Shown here piece by piece: positions 23,417 through 32,616 of a DNA stretch of 64,000 nt. The DNA is from G963665495 sp963665495. GTDB taxonomy: Bacteria > Desulfobacterota > Desulfovibrionia > Desulfovibrionales > Desulfovibrionaceae. How positions within the stretch are numbered: the first letter of the stretch is position 1; each line of letters begins with the position of its first letter. The notes beneath the pieces were generated by a model. It was not told the DNA's origin and searched no databases. It was given only the letters and a program-made list of their open reading frames with translations. Location of the stretch: the NCBI GenBank assembly GCA_963665495.1, contig OY762289.1:1984001-2048000 (forward strand). The letters are read 5' to 3'. The position numbers and the translations under genes are program-made.

Positions 23417-25108
23417 GTGAACACCCCTCTTGTGGATGATGCCTTTGTGGATATGGTGCAGCCGGTGCTGCCCACCTGGATTTTCGGCGTGGAACGGCTG
23501 CCCAACCAGACCCGGCTGATTCGCAATGCCGTGGCCCTGACCCAGCACCACCCCGAATACGTTCCACTGGCCGCCGGATCCCTGATCTGGACCTGGCAAC
23601 ACCGTCCGCTGGACAAGAACCTGCTGCTGTTGCTCATTGCTGCGGACAAGAAATTCGACCTGCTGGAACTGCCTGTCCGGGCCATGATCCGGACGCTGGA
23701 CAAATTGATCCTGCCACCCGAAGATCCGGACGAAGCCCTGGCAAGCTTGCCCGGGGAGCCCAAAACACTGCTCGAGACGCTGGTCAAAAGGATAAACGAC
23801 CCCAAGCAGGGACTTTTCTGGCTCCAGGAAGGCTTTGAAAAACTCATGGATGCGGGCCTGCTCTACGAAGCGTCCGAATTGCTCAACCATTTGGACGACC
23901 AGCAAAGCCTGGGGCCCATCATCACCCGCTTCAGGGCTGACTGGGCCGTACACGCGCTCACGCCCGAAGAAGCCATGCCCTATGTCCAGGCCGTGGACCG
24001 GGAGCTTTTCCGATGGTGGCGCCAGCTGCGTGAAGCTCGCCTGTTGCAGCTCGCCGGGGAAGACGATTCCGCCCTGCTTTCCTATACGGATCTCTGGACG
24101 CAAATCCCCTGGCATACCAACCTGTTGCTGTGCCTGCACGATCTCTATATGCCGCCGGTGCCCCCCCATGCGCGCCTGCCGGAAAGCGCGGACCGCACCT
24201 CTATTCTGCTGTATTCGTGGAACAAAGCCAACGACATGGGATTGACCCTCGAAAGCCTGGCCCAGTCGCAACTTGGCAAGGCCCGGATTATTGCGTTGAA
24301 CAACGGCTCCTCCGACGGCACGCTGCAGGTGATTCAAAAGGCCGCCGCCTACTGGCCCCAACGCGTACCCGGCAGCAGTTTTTCGGTTATCGACCTTCCC
24401 GTGAATATTGGCGCGCCTGCGGCACGCAACTGGCTGCTGGCCCAGCCGGAAGTCCGCGAGAGCGAATTCGTGGCCTTTCTGGATGATGATGTCCGCCTGC
24501 CCCAGGACTGGCTGACGCGGTTGCTGCATGTCGCGGATACTTACCCGGATGCCGGAGCCGTGGGCTGCCGCATTGTGGGGCACAAACAGCCCCATCTGCT
24601 CCAGGCTGCGGATTTTCATCCCTTGCCGCCAGAAATCTGCCGCGGCGGATTCACGGATTTTGAAGAAAAAATTTTCATCTTCGATAACTGCATAGGCACT
24701 CGGGACATGGGGCTTTTCGCCTATACGCGCCCGTGCGCGTCCGTCACCGGCTGCTGCCACCTGATCCGGCAGGCTGCCATTCGCGAAGCAGGACCGTTCG
24801 ATATCCGCTTCAATCCCAGTCAATTCGACGACTTGGAGCGCGATCTACGGGCCTACCTCAAAGGGTTTCCCTGCGTATACCACGGACAGCTGCGGGTGGA
24901 GCACGTCCAGCACTCCAGTCTGGTTCAGGCCAATTCACGAGCCAAACAGGGCCATATCTTCGGCAACAAACTCAAGCTCGAACACTGCTTTCTCCCGCAG
25001 GAAATCAACCGAATTGTGAGCCGCAATCTGGCGCTGCTGCGCAACGACCTCAAGCGCAAGCTGCCGCTACTGCATACGACCCTGGCGGGATTGCAGCGTA
25101 CGAGTTGA
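23417..25108 (+). CDS. GT2 family glycosyltransferase, paralogue of the divergent neighbour
   Basis: This 563-residue protein has a helical N-terminal half (about 1-255) and a GT2 domain (about 258-490). The latter has ILLYSWNKANDMGLTL, IALNNGSSDGTLQVI, NIGAPAARNWLL and the metal site VAFLDDDVRLPQDWL. SVTGCCHLIRQAAIREAGPFD and SQFDDLERDLR mirror the neighbour at 21576-23231. The start is GTG 23417, five bases after AGGAG; another GTG at 23411 overlaps that site. About 185 bp of divergent promoter region separates the paralogues. A role in the same glycan as the MAF gene is inferred. Confidence 0.9.
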   Translation: MNTPLVDDAFVDMVQPVLPTWIFGVERLPNQTRLIRNAVALTQHHPEYVPLAAGSLIWTWQHRPLDKNLLLLLIAADKKFDLLELPVRAMIRTLDKLILPPEDPDEALASLPGEPKTLLETLVKRINDPKQGLFWLQEGFEKLMDAGLLYEASELLNHLDDQQSLGPIITRFRADWAVHALTPEEAMPYVQAVDRELFRWWRQLREARLLQLAGEDDSALLSYTDLWTQIPWHTNLLLCLHDLYMPPVPPHARLPESADRTSILLYSWNKANDMGLTLESLAQSQLGKARIIALNNGSSDGTLQVIQKAAAYWPQRVPGSSFSVIDLPVNIGAPAARNWLLAQPEVRESEFVAFLDDDVRLPQDWLTRLLHVADTYPDAGAVGCRIVGHKQPHLLQAADFHPLPPEICRGGFTDFEEKIFIFDNCIGTRDMGLFAYTRPCASVTGCCHLIRQAAIREAGPFDIRFNPSQFDDLERDLRAYLKGFPCVYHGQLRVEHVQHSSLVQANSRAKQGHIFGNKLKLEHCFLPQEINRIVSRNLALLRNDLKRKLPLLHTTLAGLQRTS

Positions 25109-25274
25109 CGGCTGAAAAGCAACTCCTCTTGAAAGAATCAACGGACTGGGGCGCATCCTGCTCCTTTGTCATTTTTTTCTGAAAGCGTATCTAAACTAAT
25201 AATGAATTTGTCCGTATTCTTTTTTGGGACACTCGAAATTTCGACCACTTTCTCTGGAGATATTTACTGTCAAC

Positions 25275-26501
25275 ATGCATACGGAGCACCCTTTTTGGAT
25301 TTACAGCAGTCTGACGCTGACCCATCAGCTGGGCGCGGACGAATCACGACCTCCGATCCACACGCCCGGCCCAGGCATACGGCAAAAAAACCTGGACCAT
25401 GTGCTTCGCCGCCTGGAGCGCAGCGGGCGCTCGCATCTGTTACTGCTCGGTCTGGGAGCAGGGAGTCTTGCAGCGGACCTTGCGCGGCAACTCCCGCCGG
25501 AAATCGGCTTTACCCTGTGCGAACTGGACCCGGAGCATGTCCGCCGAACGATTGTCACCGCCCCTGAATTTCTCCAATGGTGGTCTCCCCAAAGCAGACA
25601 CCAGCTGCTTGTGGACCTGTCTCCCTGGGCCCTGTTGCTGTTGCTGGCCTGCGCCGGCCCGGATCCTCAACAGACTCTGGCCATGCTTAATCCGGAGCTG
25701 GAAAACGAACAAAAACGCAACCAGCTGCGCCTGCTGCAACGTTTGTTCGTTACGGCAAATCCCTGGAGCCCTGCTCCCCTGGAAACCGCCCATAAGCCTG
25801 CGGTCAGCGCGGCGGCCATTCTGCACCCGGGCGAACCGGACCTGGATAATTTTTTTCAACAGTTTCCCGCCTGGCTAAAAGAACTCGTCATTGTCTGGGA
25901 TGCGGCAGAACTGCCGGACCTATCAGGCTTGCCTGTTCCCCAAGGGGTGGAGCTGAAGCAGACAGCCCGGCCTCTGGACCTGGATTTTGGGGCCCAACGC
26001 AATGCCATGCTGTCGCAATGCAGCGGTGATTGGATTTTGTATCTGGATGCGGACGAACGGCTGGCTCCGGCAACCTGGTCGATGCTGCCTTCGCTGCTGA
26101 GTCCGGACTGCCCGGAAGGTTTTTTCTTTCCCCGGATGACCTTTCACCCGGACCAGGCGCATTGCATGGCCGGGCTTGGCCTGTGGCCCGACCTGCAATT
26201 ACGCCTGTTCAAAAATCTTCCCGGCATCCGCTTTGAACGGGCCGTGCACGAACGACTGCGCGGACTGAATGGAAAACGCGGCCTGCTGCTCGGAGCGCCC
26301 TTGCTGCACCTGAGCCATATCAACAAGGACCAGGCCGTGTTGATGAAAAAACTCGAACTTTTCAACAAGGCAGCCAGCCAGCCCGGCCTGCACCGCCTCA
26401 ACCCGGAATTTCCACACCTGCCAGTCAGCTTTTTTCAACAGCTTACTGCGCAGCTTCCGCCCAACAGAGCGCTGCTTGTGCCCTTTGCTGCTGAACGATA
26501 G
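25275..26501 (+). CDS. Rossmann-like domain fused to GT2 glycosyltransferase
   Basis: This is a 408-residue protein. The first about 170 residues carry a Rossmann-like motif (LLLLGLGAGSLAADLARQL, then FTLCELDPEHV) resembling the N-terminal domain of Maf proteins or a SAM-type fold. The C-terminal part (about 170-400) is a GT2-type transferase of the WaaE/SunS-like class, with DFGAQRNAMLSQCSGDWILY, LDADERLAP and FFFPRMTF. ATG 25275 begins the protein-like sequence. The frame is open from TTG 25224, and no strong ribosome-binding site is seen for either. It follows the paralogous GT2 gene on the same strand, probably in the same glycosylation operon. Confidence 0.8.
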   Translation: MHTEHPFWIYSSLTLTHQLGADESRPPIHTPGPGIRQKNLDHVLRRLERSGRSHLLLLGLGAGSLAADLARQLPPEIGFTLCELDPEHVRRTIVTAPEFLQWWSPQSRHQLLVDLSPWALLLLLACAGPDPQQTLAMLNPELENEQKRNQLRLLQRLFVTANPWSPAPLETAHKPAVSAAAILHPGEPDLDNFFQQFPAWLKELVIVWDAAELPDLSGLPVPQGVELKQTARPLDLDFGAQRNAMLSQCSGDWILYLDADERLAPATWSMLPSLLSPDCPEGFFFPRMTFHPDQAHCMAGLGLWPDLQLRLFKNLPGIRFERAVHERLRGLNGKRGLLLGAPLLHLSHINKDQAVLMKKLELFNKAASQPGLHRLNPEFPHLPVSFFQQLTAQLPPNRALLVPFAAER

Positions 26502-26546
26502 CCGGAAAAAGGAATAGCCTGATTTTCACCCGGTATGCGTTGTTTA

Positions 26547-27380
26547 TCAATTTTTGGTGATGGCCACTTTGTCTGCAGACTTGCCGAAAAAATGATATCC
26601 TGATCCTGCTTCTGCAAGTATATCCAGCAATTCGTCAGGCTTTGTAACCATTACGCCGCCTATGGACAGCACCCCGCGCTCAATAAACGCTTCTGGCAAC
26701 ATGCTCGCGGTTGGCCCTACCACAATGATATCGGCCCCTGTCTTGGCCGTTGCGAGCAATTCCTCCAAGGTATCGTTGATAAGCGTGGTTCCGGTGATGA
26801 TCAACAAATCTGCCTGGGATACAACCTCTGGCGCCCGCTCATCCGGAACGTGCCTGGCGAGTTCATCGGGTTTCAATGTTGACGTATCTTTTTCAAGAAT
26901 TGAAAAATCCCTCTTCTGCGTCTTGAACATCCGCAAATAAGGAACCAGCGCCCCCACGACAACGGCTTTGCCTCCTTCAGGAAAAATGTAATCATCCATG
27001 GGATCTACATTTTTTGTTATGGTGTAGCCGGAATACCCTTCTTCCTCCCAAACAGTATTGGACAAGGCATTCATCACGGCAATGCCTATGGCACGGCGCA
27101 TTGCGTTACCAAAAAACATGCCGTCGAGAATTTTACTTACTTTCGCGCCGCGTAGTTTCCCCGACTGAGGCATGGCTTTGGCGGAACTCGGACAGCATAC
27201 GGCCTCTGGTATGGTCTTCACAGGTGTAAAACATAATCCGCCATGACCATTGTTCAGTTTTACTCCGGTAAAAAAAATACCGATGACAATTCGTTCTATG
27301 TAAAGATCATCAATTCGCTGGCCTAATTTATTTTTCAACAGAGTTATGGTCTGTTGTAAGATACCATCTTGTGCAGTCAT
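26547..27380 (-). CDS. DUF364 (DUF4213) family protein, putative metal-chelate handling
   Basis: This 277-residue protein has an N-terminal DUF4213-like (enolase-fold N-terminal) part with IERIVIGIFFTGVKLNNGHGG, followed by the DUF364 domain. The latter has AVVVGALVPYLRMF, ADLLIITGTTLINDTLEELL and DIIVVGPTASMLPEAF. Family annotations propose heavy-metal chelation, but no activity is established. Start ATG 27380 has AAAGGA upstream. It is the last gene of the 15-gene uptake cluster, 22 bp after a methyltransferase gene. Cys residues (GGLCFTP, AVCCPSS) could be ligands (inference). Confidence 0.85.
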   Translation of the reverse strand: MTAQDGILQQTITLLKNKLGQRIDDLYIERIVIGIFFTGVKLNNGHGGLCFTPVKTIPEAVCCPSSAKAMPQSGKLRGAKVSKILDGMFFGNAMRRAIGIAVMNALSNTVWEEEGYSGYTITKNVDPMDDYIFPEGGKAVVVGALVPYLRMFKTQKRDFSILEKDTSTLKPDELARHVPDERAPEVVSQADLLIITGTTLINDTLEELLATAKTGADIIVVGPTASMLPEAFIERGVLSIGGVMVTKPDELLDILAEAGSGYHFFGKSADKVAITKN

Positions 27381-27402
27381 AAAATATCCTTTTTCACTGA
27401 TT

Positions 27403-28485
27403 TTATCGTGGCGTACAGCAGGCAGTAGTGCAACATTTCTCACGCTCGCCAGTCACTTGCCCCTTATAGGCCAGATGCAGATTTGAAGTACCAAAAGTGC
27501 TGGGGATTTCTTTTGCAGTCAACAGACTAAATCCATTCTGTTCGAGCAACTCATGGAACTTTTCTATATAACAAAGCGGATGGCCAAAACTCAGAAAAGC
27601 TTTATCCATCTCCATCAAACCATTATTGGGAATACATCCTGGCGCGCAGAACCAATGGTTTGAAACAAGGAGTCCGTCTGGTTGCAAGGCACTACAGACT
27701 TTTTGAAGAAAATCAGGCAGATTTTTACGGAATTTATACATAAGATGCGAAACGATGATGATATCGTAGCCACTCCCAATGGCATCAACATCGATATTTC
27801 CTCCAACTGCCTTCAAACGGTCGTTCATTTGATAAGCATCCAAAAAATTCTGTAATTCCGGCAGAACATGTGGCTTTTCAAAAACAACGCCGCGAAGATC
27901 CGGATTCAACTGGCACAAGGCAATGGCGTATAGTCCGTGTCCTCCGCCCAGATCCAGAACCATCCGCGCATCAGAGAATTTTTCCCAACCGGCAACGGCT
28001 TTTGTCACGGCCTGCAGCTCTCCTCGCAGGGAACGTTGTCCCAAAGCGCGGATGAATTCCGTGCGAGGCGCCTTATCGAAGGCCTTGGCTTCGGGTTTTT
28101 CTTTTTGCAACTGCGCAGCCAGATCATCCCACCAGGAATTCTTGCCGGTCTCCTCTTCAATCCAATCTCCTTGAAACAACGGACTGGATCGAAGCAGGAA
28201 ATGCTCGGCGGTTTCCGTGTTTCGATAGGCATCTCCATCCTGTGATATCAGCCCGATATCCACCAGCGCCTGCAGAAAACTCCGAATAAAACCGCCATTG
28301 ATCCTGAGACGCCGGACGATATCTTCTCTTCCGATGTCCGGCTCATTCGCCAGCAGTTCGAAAAGCCCCAGATCAAGGCCCGCTTTGAGCGCCTTATACG
28401 CTCTAAATCCCGTAAGAATCCTTTCAAGATTAGATACGACCTGCGGTACGCGTAGATCCCCCAACAATGGTTTTTTCGTAGCCAT
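27403..28485 (-). CDS. SAM-dependent O-methyltransferase-type protein with Cys-rich tail
   Basis: This 360-residue protein has an N-terminal winged-helix dimerisation domain (about 30-100) typical of methyltransferase family 2. The SAM-binding domain follows, with motif I as MVLDLGGGHGLYAIAL. Motifs DIIIVSHLMYKF and LLVSNHWFC follow. The last 10 residues include CCTTACC, an unusual four-Cys tail that could bind metal. GAGGAGG lies before ATG 28485. It lies between a substrate-binding protein and DUF364 in the uptake cluster, so the substrate is probably a small molecule linked to the imported chelate, not a macromolecule (inference). Confidence 0.88.
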   Translation of the reverse strand: MATKKPLLGDLRVPQVVSNLERILTGFRAYKALKAGLDLGLFELLANEPDIGREDIVRRLRINGGFIRSFLQALVDIGLISQDGDAYRNTETAEHFLLRSSPLFQGDWIEEETGKNSWWDDLAAQLQKEKPEAKAFDKAPRTEFIRALGQRSLRGELQAVTKAVAGWEKFSDARMVLDLGGGHGLYAIALCQLNPDLRGVVFEKPHVLPELQNFLDAYQMNDRLKAVGGNIDVDAIGSGYDIIIVSHLMYKFRKNLPDFLQKVCSALQPDGLLVSNHWFCAPGCIPNNGLMEMDKAFLSFGHPLCYIEKFHELLEQNGFSLLTAKEIPSTFGTSNLHLAYKGQVTGEREKCCTTACCTPR

Positions 28486-28504
28486 AATTGTACCTCCTCA
28501 AAGT

Positions 28505-29602
28505 TCAGGATTGCAGAGGATTCAAAAACGTTTCATATTCTTCGTCACTCAAATCATATTCAAAAAACGTCTTGTAAAAATATTTAGTTTCTTTCTTGAT
28601 ATCGATATCTTGCATCAATTCCGGATACAGTTTTTTCGTCAGCCAGAGAAAACCCAATGGAGATTCTGGTGAGGGACGTTCCCACCAGAAGGCTCCTACG
28701 GGAAATCCGTACACCCGCCCTGTCTTGGTAGCCTTGATATTGGCAAGCTGTGGATTTTCGAGAATCTGTTTGACGCGATCCTGTTTTTCCAAAAATTTTC
28801 CAACCTTGCTGCCTGCTTTATTTTTTTTGTCCAAACGGGCGTTATTGCTTACCACGATGACGTCCGGATCCCATTGTAAAAGCTGCTCCATAGTTGTTTC
28901 CCGTGCCTGTCCGATGGAAGCCGCGACGTTTTCTCCACCGGCAATGGTCAGCAGGTCCTGCGTCCACCAGGCGCTTCCTTCGGTATGCAAGATGCCCGAT
29001 CCGCCCGCGTAATAGACGCGCAACCGCTTGTCGGCCGGGATTGAGGCTATGCGCTTTTTAATCAGATCAAGCTTGTCGCTCCAATACGCGACAAGCGCTT
29101 TGGCCCGGTCTTGTTTTCCCAATATTTCACCGGTTCTAAGAAACTCCTCCTGCATATTTTTGATACGGGCCTTGCCTATATACATTGTGACCAGGGGCAA
29201 GCCCATTTCCTCAATTTTACTATTCCCTTTTTTTGAAATAATGCCGGCAAACACCACGTCGGGATGCAATTTGACTATTTCTTCAATATTAATATTGTTG
29301 AAAGATCCCGCATCTGGAATTGCAGCGAGTTCCGGCTTCATCTTCAAAAGCTGTGGAAAAGGTTTAATGGAGGGTTGGGCGACAATTTTATCTGCCGCCC
29401 CAAGGACAATAATCTGATTGGCGACACCACCATAACAGGTGATGCAAATTCTATCCACTTTAGCAGTTATAGTAACTTTTTTGTGGGAAGCATCAGTGAC
29501 TGTAGTTTCTTTTTCTGATGCATTACAAATATCTGGATAATAAAAGATACTCATAAACAAAAATAGCAACATTAAACAGCCATACTTCACTATTTGTTTC
29601 AT
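28505..29602 (-). CDS. FecB/BtuF-type ABC transporter substrate-binding protein (second system)
   Basis: This 365-residue periplasmic binding protein has a signal peptide (MKQIVKYGCLMLLFLFMSIF). The class III fold has both lobes, with INIEEIVKLHPDVVFAG as the family motif and a long connecting helix. Late motifs include GENVAASIGQARETTMEQLLQWDPDVIVV. Such proteins bind iron-siderophore, haem, cobalamin or other metal chelates. AAGGAGAT lies before ATG 29602; the longer frame to 29689 overlaps the ATPase gene. It is paralogous to the gene at 35932-36996 and is the third gene of the second permease-ATPase-binding-protein set. Confidence 0.9.
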   Translation of the reverse strand: MKQIVKYGCLMLLFLFMSIFYYPDICNASEKETTVTDASHKKVTITAKVDRICITCYGGVANQIIVLGAADKIVAQPSIKPFPQLLKMKPELAAIPDAGSFNNINIEEIVKLHPDVVFAGIISKKGNSKIEEMGLPLVTMYIGKARIKNMQEEFLRTGEILGKQDRAKALVAYWSDKLDLIKKRIASIPADKRLRVYYAGGSGILHTEGSAWWTQDLLTIAGGENVAASIGQARETTMEQLLQWDPDVIVVSNNARLDKKNKAGSKVGKFLEKQDRVKQILENPQLANIKATKTGRVYGFPVGAFWWERPSPESPLGFLWLTKKLYPELMQDIDIKKETKYFYKTFFEYDLSDEEYETFLNPLQS

Positions 29603-29636
29603 TGTTATCTCCTTACATAAAATACAATTTCGTAAG

Positions 29637-30416
29637 CTATTGAACAGAAGGAACACATACCTTGACATATCCAGAGTTGAGTGGCGCATCTACAATGGTC
29701 AGAGGAGTACCATATAAATCAGTAAGTTTTTTTTCAGTAGCAGTGTCTCCAGGCACCCCTGCCCCTATGATGCATCCGTTTTTCAGCAATAAAACTTTTG
29801 ACGAATACAAAAAGGCGTGATCGGGATAGTGGGAGGCCATGATGATGCCCAGCCTGTCCTGAGCCAGAGCCTGAATATGACGCAACACACGTACCTGATT
29901 ACCAAAATCGAGATTGTTCGTTGGTTCGTCCATGATCAGGAACCGGGCTTTCTGCGCCAGAGCTCTGGCTATCAAAACCAGCTGACGTTCACCGCCGCTC
30001 ATTTGCGTAAACAGCGTATGTTTCAAAGCGGAAAGATTGCATATTTCCAGAGCTTCTTCTGCTATCAATCCATCCGCCCTGGATGGCGTGCTGAATCGGC
30101 CAATGTGGGCTGTTCTGCCCATCAGAACCATGTCGTAAGCGGTAAATTGAAAAGTCGGCGTATGTTGTTGTGGAATGTATGCAATTGTCTGCGAGATACG
30201 TGCGCGCGACCAGGTCGCCATATCCTGGCCATCGCACCGTACCTGCCCTTGTTGCAAAGCCATAACTCCCAGGATCACCTTAAGCAGGGTACTCTTACCA
30301 GCTCCATTGGGGCCCAACAAACAAATGACTTCCTTACCTTCCAGGCCAAATGAAATACCCTGCAGAATAGACCTCGTTCCGTAGCCCGCATAGACGTTGC
30401 AAAGTTCAAGGCTCAT
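29637..30416 (-). CDS. FecE-type ABC transporter ATP-binding protein (second system)
   Basis: This is a 259-residue ATPase. Walker A is GPNGAGKST, the signature is MSGGERQLVLIARALAQ, Walker B is FLIMDEPTNNLD, and the switch His is in IIMASHYPDHA. It powers the adjacent FecCD-type permease. ATG 30416 overlaps the permease stop as ATGA, with AGGAGG in the end of the permease gene; the upstream frame to 30638 is not real. The ATPase at 34070 is a clear paralogue, with the same HYPDHA/HFPDHA wording. Confidence 0.93.
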   Translation of the reverse strand: MSLELCNVYAGYGTRSILQGISFGLEGKEVICLLGPNGAGKSTLLKVILGVMALQQGQVRCDGQDMATWSRARISQTIAYIPQQHTPTFQFTAYDMVLMGRTAHIGRFSTPSRADGLIAEEALEICNLSALKHTLFTQMSGGERQLVLIARALAQKARFLIMDEPTNNLDFGNQVRVLRHIQALAQDRLGIIMASHYPDHAFLYSSKVLLLKNGCIIGAGVPGDTATEKKLTDLYGTPLTIVDAPLNSGYVKVCVPSVQ

Positions 30417-31471
30417 TGCCAGCCTCCTTTTTGCCGGCTCAGCAACAAAAGGAAAAAAGGAGCGCCGATTATCGACGTCAAGACGCCAAGGGGAATTTCC
30501 ATGGATGCGATGCTGCGCGCGATATCGTCTACCAGAATCAAATAAGTCGCTCCCAACAACCCGGATGCCGGCAATAACAGACGAAAATCCGGACCCACCA
30601 GCAGACGCGCAAGATGGGGCACCAGCAAGCCCACCCACCCTACAAGCCCGCTTATGGATACGGAAGCTGAAGTGATCATCGTAGACGCCACAATAGCTAC
30701 CAGCCGCAATCTGCCGGTCTCGACGCCCAAGGATTTTGCTTCATCTTCGTTGAGAGACATGATGCTTATTCTCCACCTAAAAAGGTATAATATGGCTGTC
30801 CCTAAAAAAATGGGAAGTATTGCCACAAGCACATCGTCAATGGAAATCGTAGACAAACTGCCCATGAGCCAGAAAGTAATGGTAGGCAATTTATCGTACG
30901 GGTCTGCTAGATATTTCAATAACGATGTTCCCGAGGAGAACAGTGTTCCCACCAGGATACCGGTTAAAATCAGGGCCAATGTCCTGTCTCTGGGGACTTT
31001 CAGACTGATGATATAGGCCAGCATGACAGCAGTAAGCCCAAGAAGAAAGGATAACAACTGTATGCCCAGAACTCCCAAAGACAAAGAAATGGCCAGAGCC
31101 GCCCCGAGCCCGGCTCCGGATGAAGCGCCCAGGATATCCGGCGACACCAGGGGGTTTTTAAACATATTCTGATAGGCTGCCCCGGCCATGGACAGGGAAG
31201 CTCCGACAAGTCCAGCTCCCAAAATACGGGGCAGGCGGATTTTGAAAAGAATGGTTTCAGCAGTGTCCGGCCAATCCTGAGGCACAGATATCAATTTTGA
31301 CAGCAGCAGTTTGAACATTTGCGCTACCGAAATGTCATAGCGTCCCAAACAAAAAGAAGAAATGAGGACGGCCAATAGCAAACCGCCAAAGGAAAGCACC
31401 ACCAGCTGCCGGATATTTTCTTTTACCCAGCTGCAGTTACCCATGGGAGCTGCCTGCGTATCGGCCGTCAT
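30413..31471 (-). CDS. FecCD-family ABC transporter permease (second system)
   Basis: This 352-residue permease of the BtuC/FecCD fold has about ten hydrophobic segments. Family motifs are IRLPRILGAGLVGASLSMAG, KNPLVSPDILGASSGAGLGA, DEAKSLGVETGRLRL and GLVGWVGLLVPHLARLLVGPD. It would pass a metal chelate across the inner membrane. ATG 31471 is preferred over a TTG at 31483. It lies 16 bp after the second methyltransferase gene, in the run of minus-strand uptake genes. Its first 20 residues are polar and precede the first membrane helix. Confidence 0.92.
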   Translation of the reverse strand: MTADTQAAPMGNCSWVKENIRQLVVLSFGGLLLAVLISSFCLGRYDISVAQMFKLLLSKLISVPQDWPDTAETILFKIRLPRILGAGLVGASLSMAGAAYQNMFKNPLVSPDILGASSGAGLGAALAISLSLGVLGIQLLSFLLGLTAVMLAYIISLKVPRDRTLALILTGILVGTLFSSGTSLLKYLADPYDKLPTITFWLMGSLSTISIDDVLVAILPIFLGTAILYLFRWRISIMSLNEDEAKSLGVETGRLRLVAIVASTMITSASVSISGLVGWVGLLVPHLARLLVGPDFRLLLPASGLLGATYLILVDDIARSIASMEIPLGVLTSIIGAPFFLLLLSRQKGGWQ

Positions 31472-31487
31472 ACCAAAGTCCAATCAC

Positions 31488-32114
31488 TTATGCGGGCTTG
31501 GAGATTTCGACCCAGATACCGTAGCCGTCGCGATAAAGCTTGTAATCAGCTATACCTGCGTCTGCCAGAGCCTGCGGGATACGCCCCTCCTCTTTCCAGG
31601 CGTTGCGGTTGTCCTCGCTGCCTTGCTCGGACCATTTGGGACGCATTTGTTTGACTTCTTCCAGGGACTGATAGCGGCTGAAACCGCAGCCGATATACGT
31701 ATTCCCGCCCGGCGTCAGGACACGGTAAATTTCCGCAAACGCGCCCGTCATATCTTCCCAGAAAGGAATGGAACCACGGCTGATGATCAGATCCACGGAA
31801 CCGTCCGGAAGGGGAATGGAAACGACATCGCCTTTTATAAAACGAACGCGATCATCCGGCACCTGATGTTCCTGCATGTTGTCGCGCGCAATTTCCAGAG
31901 CCAGATCTTTCATATCCAGACCGATCAGTTCAACATCCGAAATCTTGGACATTTCAATAAGCAATGCGGCTCCACCGGTGCCTATATCCAGAACCGTCTG
32001 CTTGCCATCGCCGTAATCCTCCAGAATCTGTCTGGCCAGAAGCGGATACATCTTGGCAAAACGATGATCAGGCGTATATGTGTAGAATTCTTTATCTCCG
32101 GATTCGGTAGTCAT
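31488..32114 (-). CDS. Class I SAM-dependent methyltransferase
   Basis: This is a 208-residue single-domain methyltransferase. Motif I is TVLDIGTGGAALLIEMS, the ribose-binding acidic motif is ELIGLDMKDLAL, and motif IV is VDLIISRGSIPFW. The later ALADAGI helix ends the core. AGGAGAAG lies before ATG 32114. About 100 bp separates it from exbD. It is one of three methyltransferases in the uptake cluster, and all three are different in sequence, so they probably methylate different positions or substrates. Substrate unknown. Confidence 0.88.
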   Translation of the reverse strand: MTTESGDKEFYTYTPDHRFAKMYPLLARQILEDYGDGKQTVLDIGTGGAALLIEMSKISDVELIGLDMKDLALEIARDNMQEHQVPDDRVRFIKGDVVSIPLPDGSVDLIISRGSIPFWEDMTGAFAEIYRVLTPGGNTYIGCGFSRYQSLEEVKQMRPKWSEQGSEDNRNAWKEEGRIPQALADAGIADYKLYRDGYGIWVEISKPA

Positions 32115-32217
32115 GGTTCTTCTCCTGCAATATAAAAGGTTATTGATATCTTTTAACTAGTAAAAGCTTCACTTCATGTAAACAGTTCGGAAAGTCAGTT
32201 CTGTCAGCTTAAGCCGA

Positions 32218-32616
32218 TTATTCCGGCTTTGTCTCAATACTGAAAGAAGAACAGCCGCTTAGTTTCACGCTGTCCACAACACGTATCAAAAGGCCCACTT
32301 CCACTTCCTGGTCCGCCCGGAGATGAACCACAGGATTATTCTCCTGTCGCAAGCGTACGCGGAGCGTATCAGCCAGATCATCCTGAGAAATGGACTCCTC
32401 GCCCAGAAAAATTTCTCCCTGGTCAGAAATGGATATCACCACTTCAGAGGGAGTCTGAACTTCTGCAGTGGACGAATCAGGAAGGTCTATCATAATCGCC
32501 GGTTCTGAAACCATGCGGGAAGTCAGCATGAAAAACAGCAGCAGCAGGAAAATCACATCCACCAGGGGAGCAATATCCAATAGAGCGGTGAACTGTTTGC
32601 GGCGCTCAAACTTCAT
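32218..32616 (-). CDS. exbD: ExbD/TolR biopolymer transport protein
   Basis: This 132-residue protein is the small partner of the energy-transducing complex. A short cytoplasmic N-terminus is followed by one membrane helix containing the proton-path Asp (LLDIAPLVDVIFLLLLFFML, Asp in LVDVIF). A periplasmic domain follows with the usual VVHLRADQEV motif. ATG 32616 is chosen because homology starts there; it overlaps the exbB stop by 11 bp. With ExbB and TonB it energises the TonB-dependent receptor encoded in the same cluster. Confidence 0.93.
   Translation of the reverse strand: MKFERRKQFTALLDIAPLVDVIFLLLLFFMLTSRMVSEPAIMIDLPDSSTAEVQTPSEVVISISDQGEIFLGEESISQDDLADTLRVRLRQENNPVVHLRADQEVEVGLLIRVVDSVKLSGCSSFSIETKPE

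Noticed and set aside
23405..24823. 472-codon minus-strand frame
   Set aside because: It is the antisense shadow of the GT2 gene at 23417-25108, with His/Gln-rich composition typical of reversed coding sequence.
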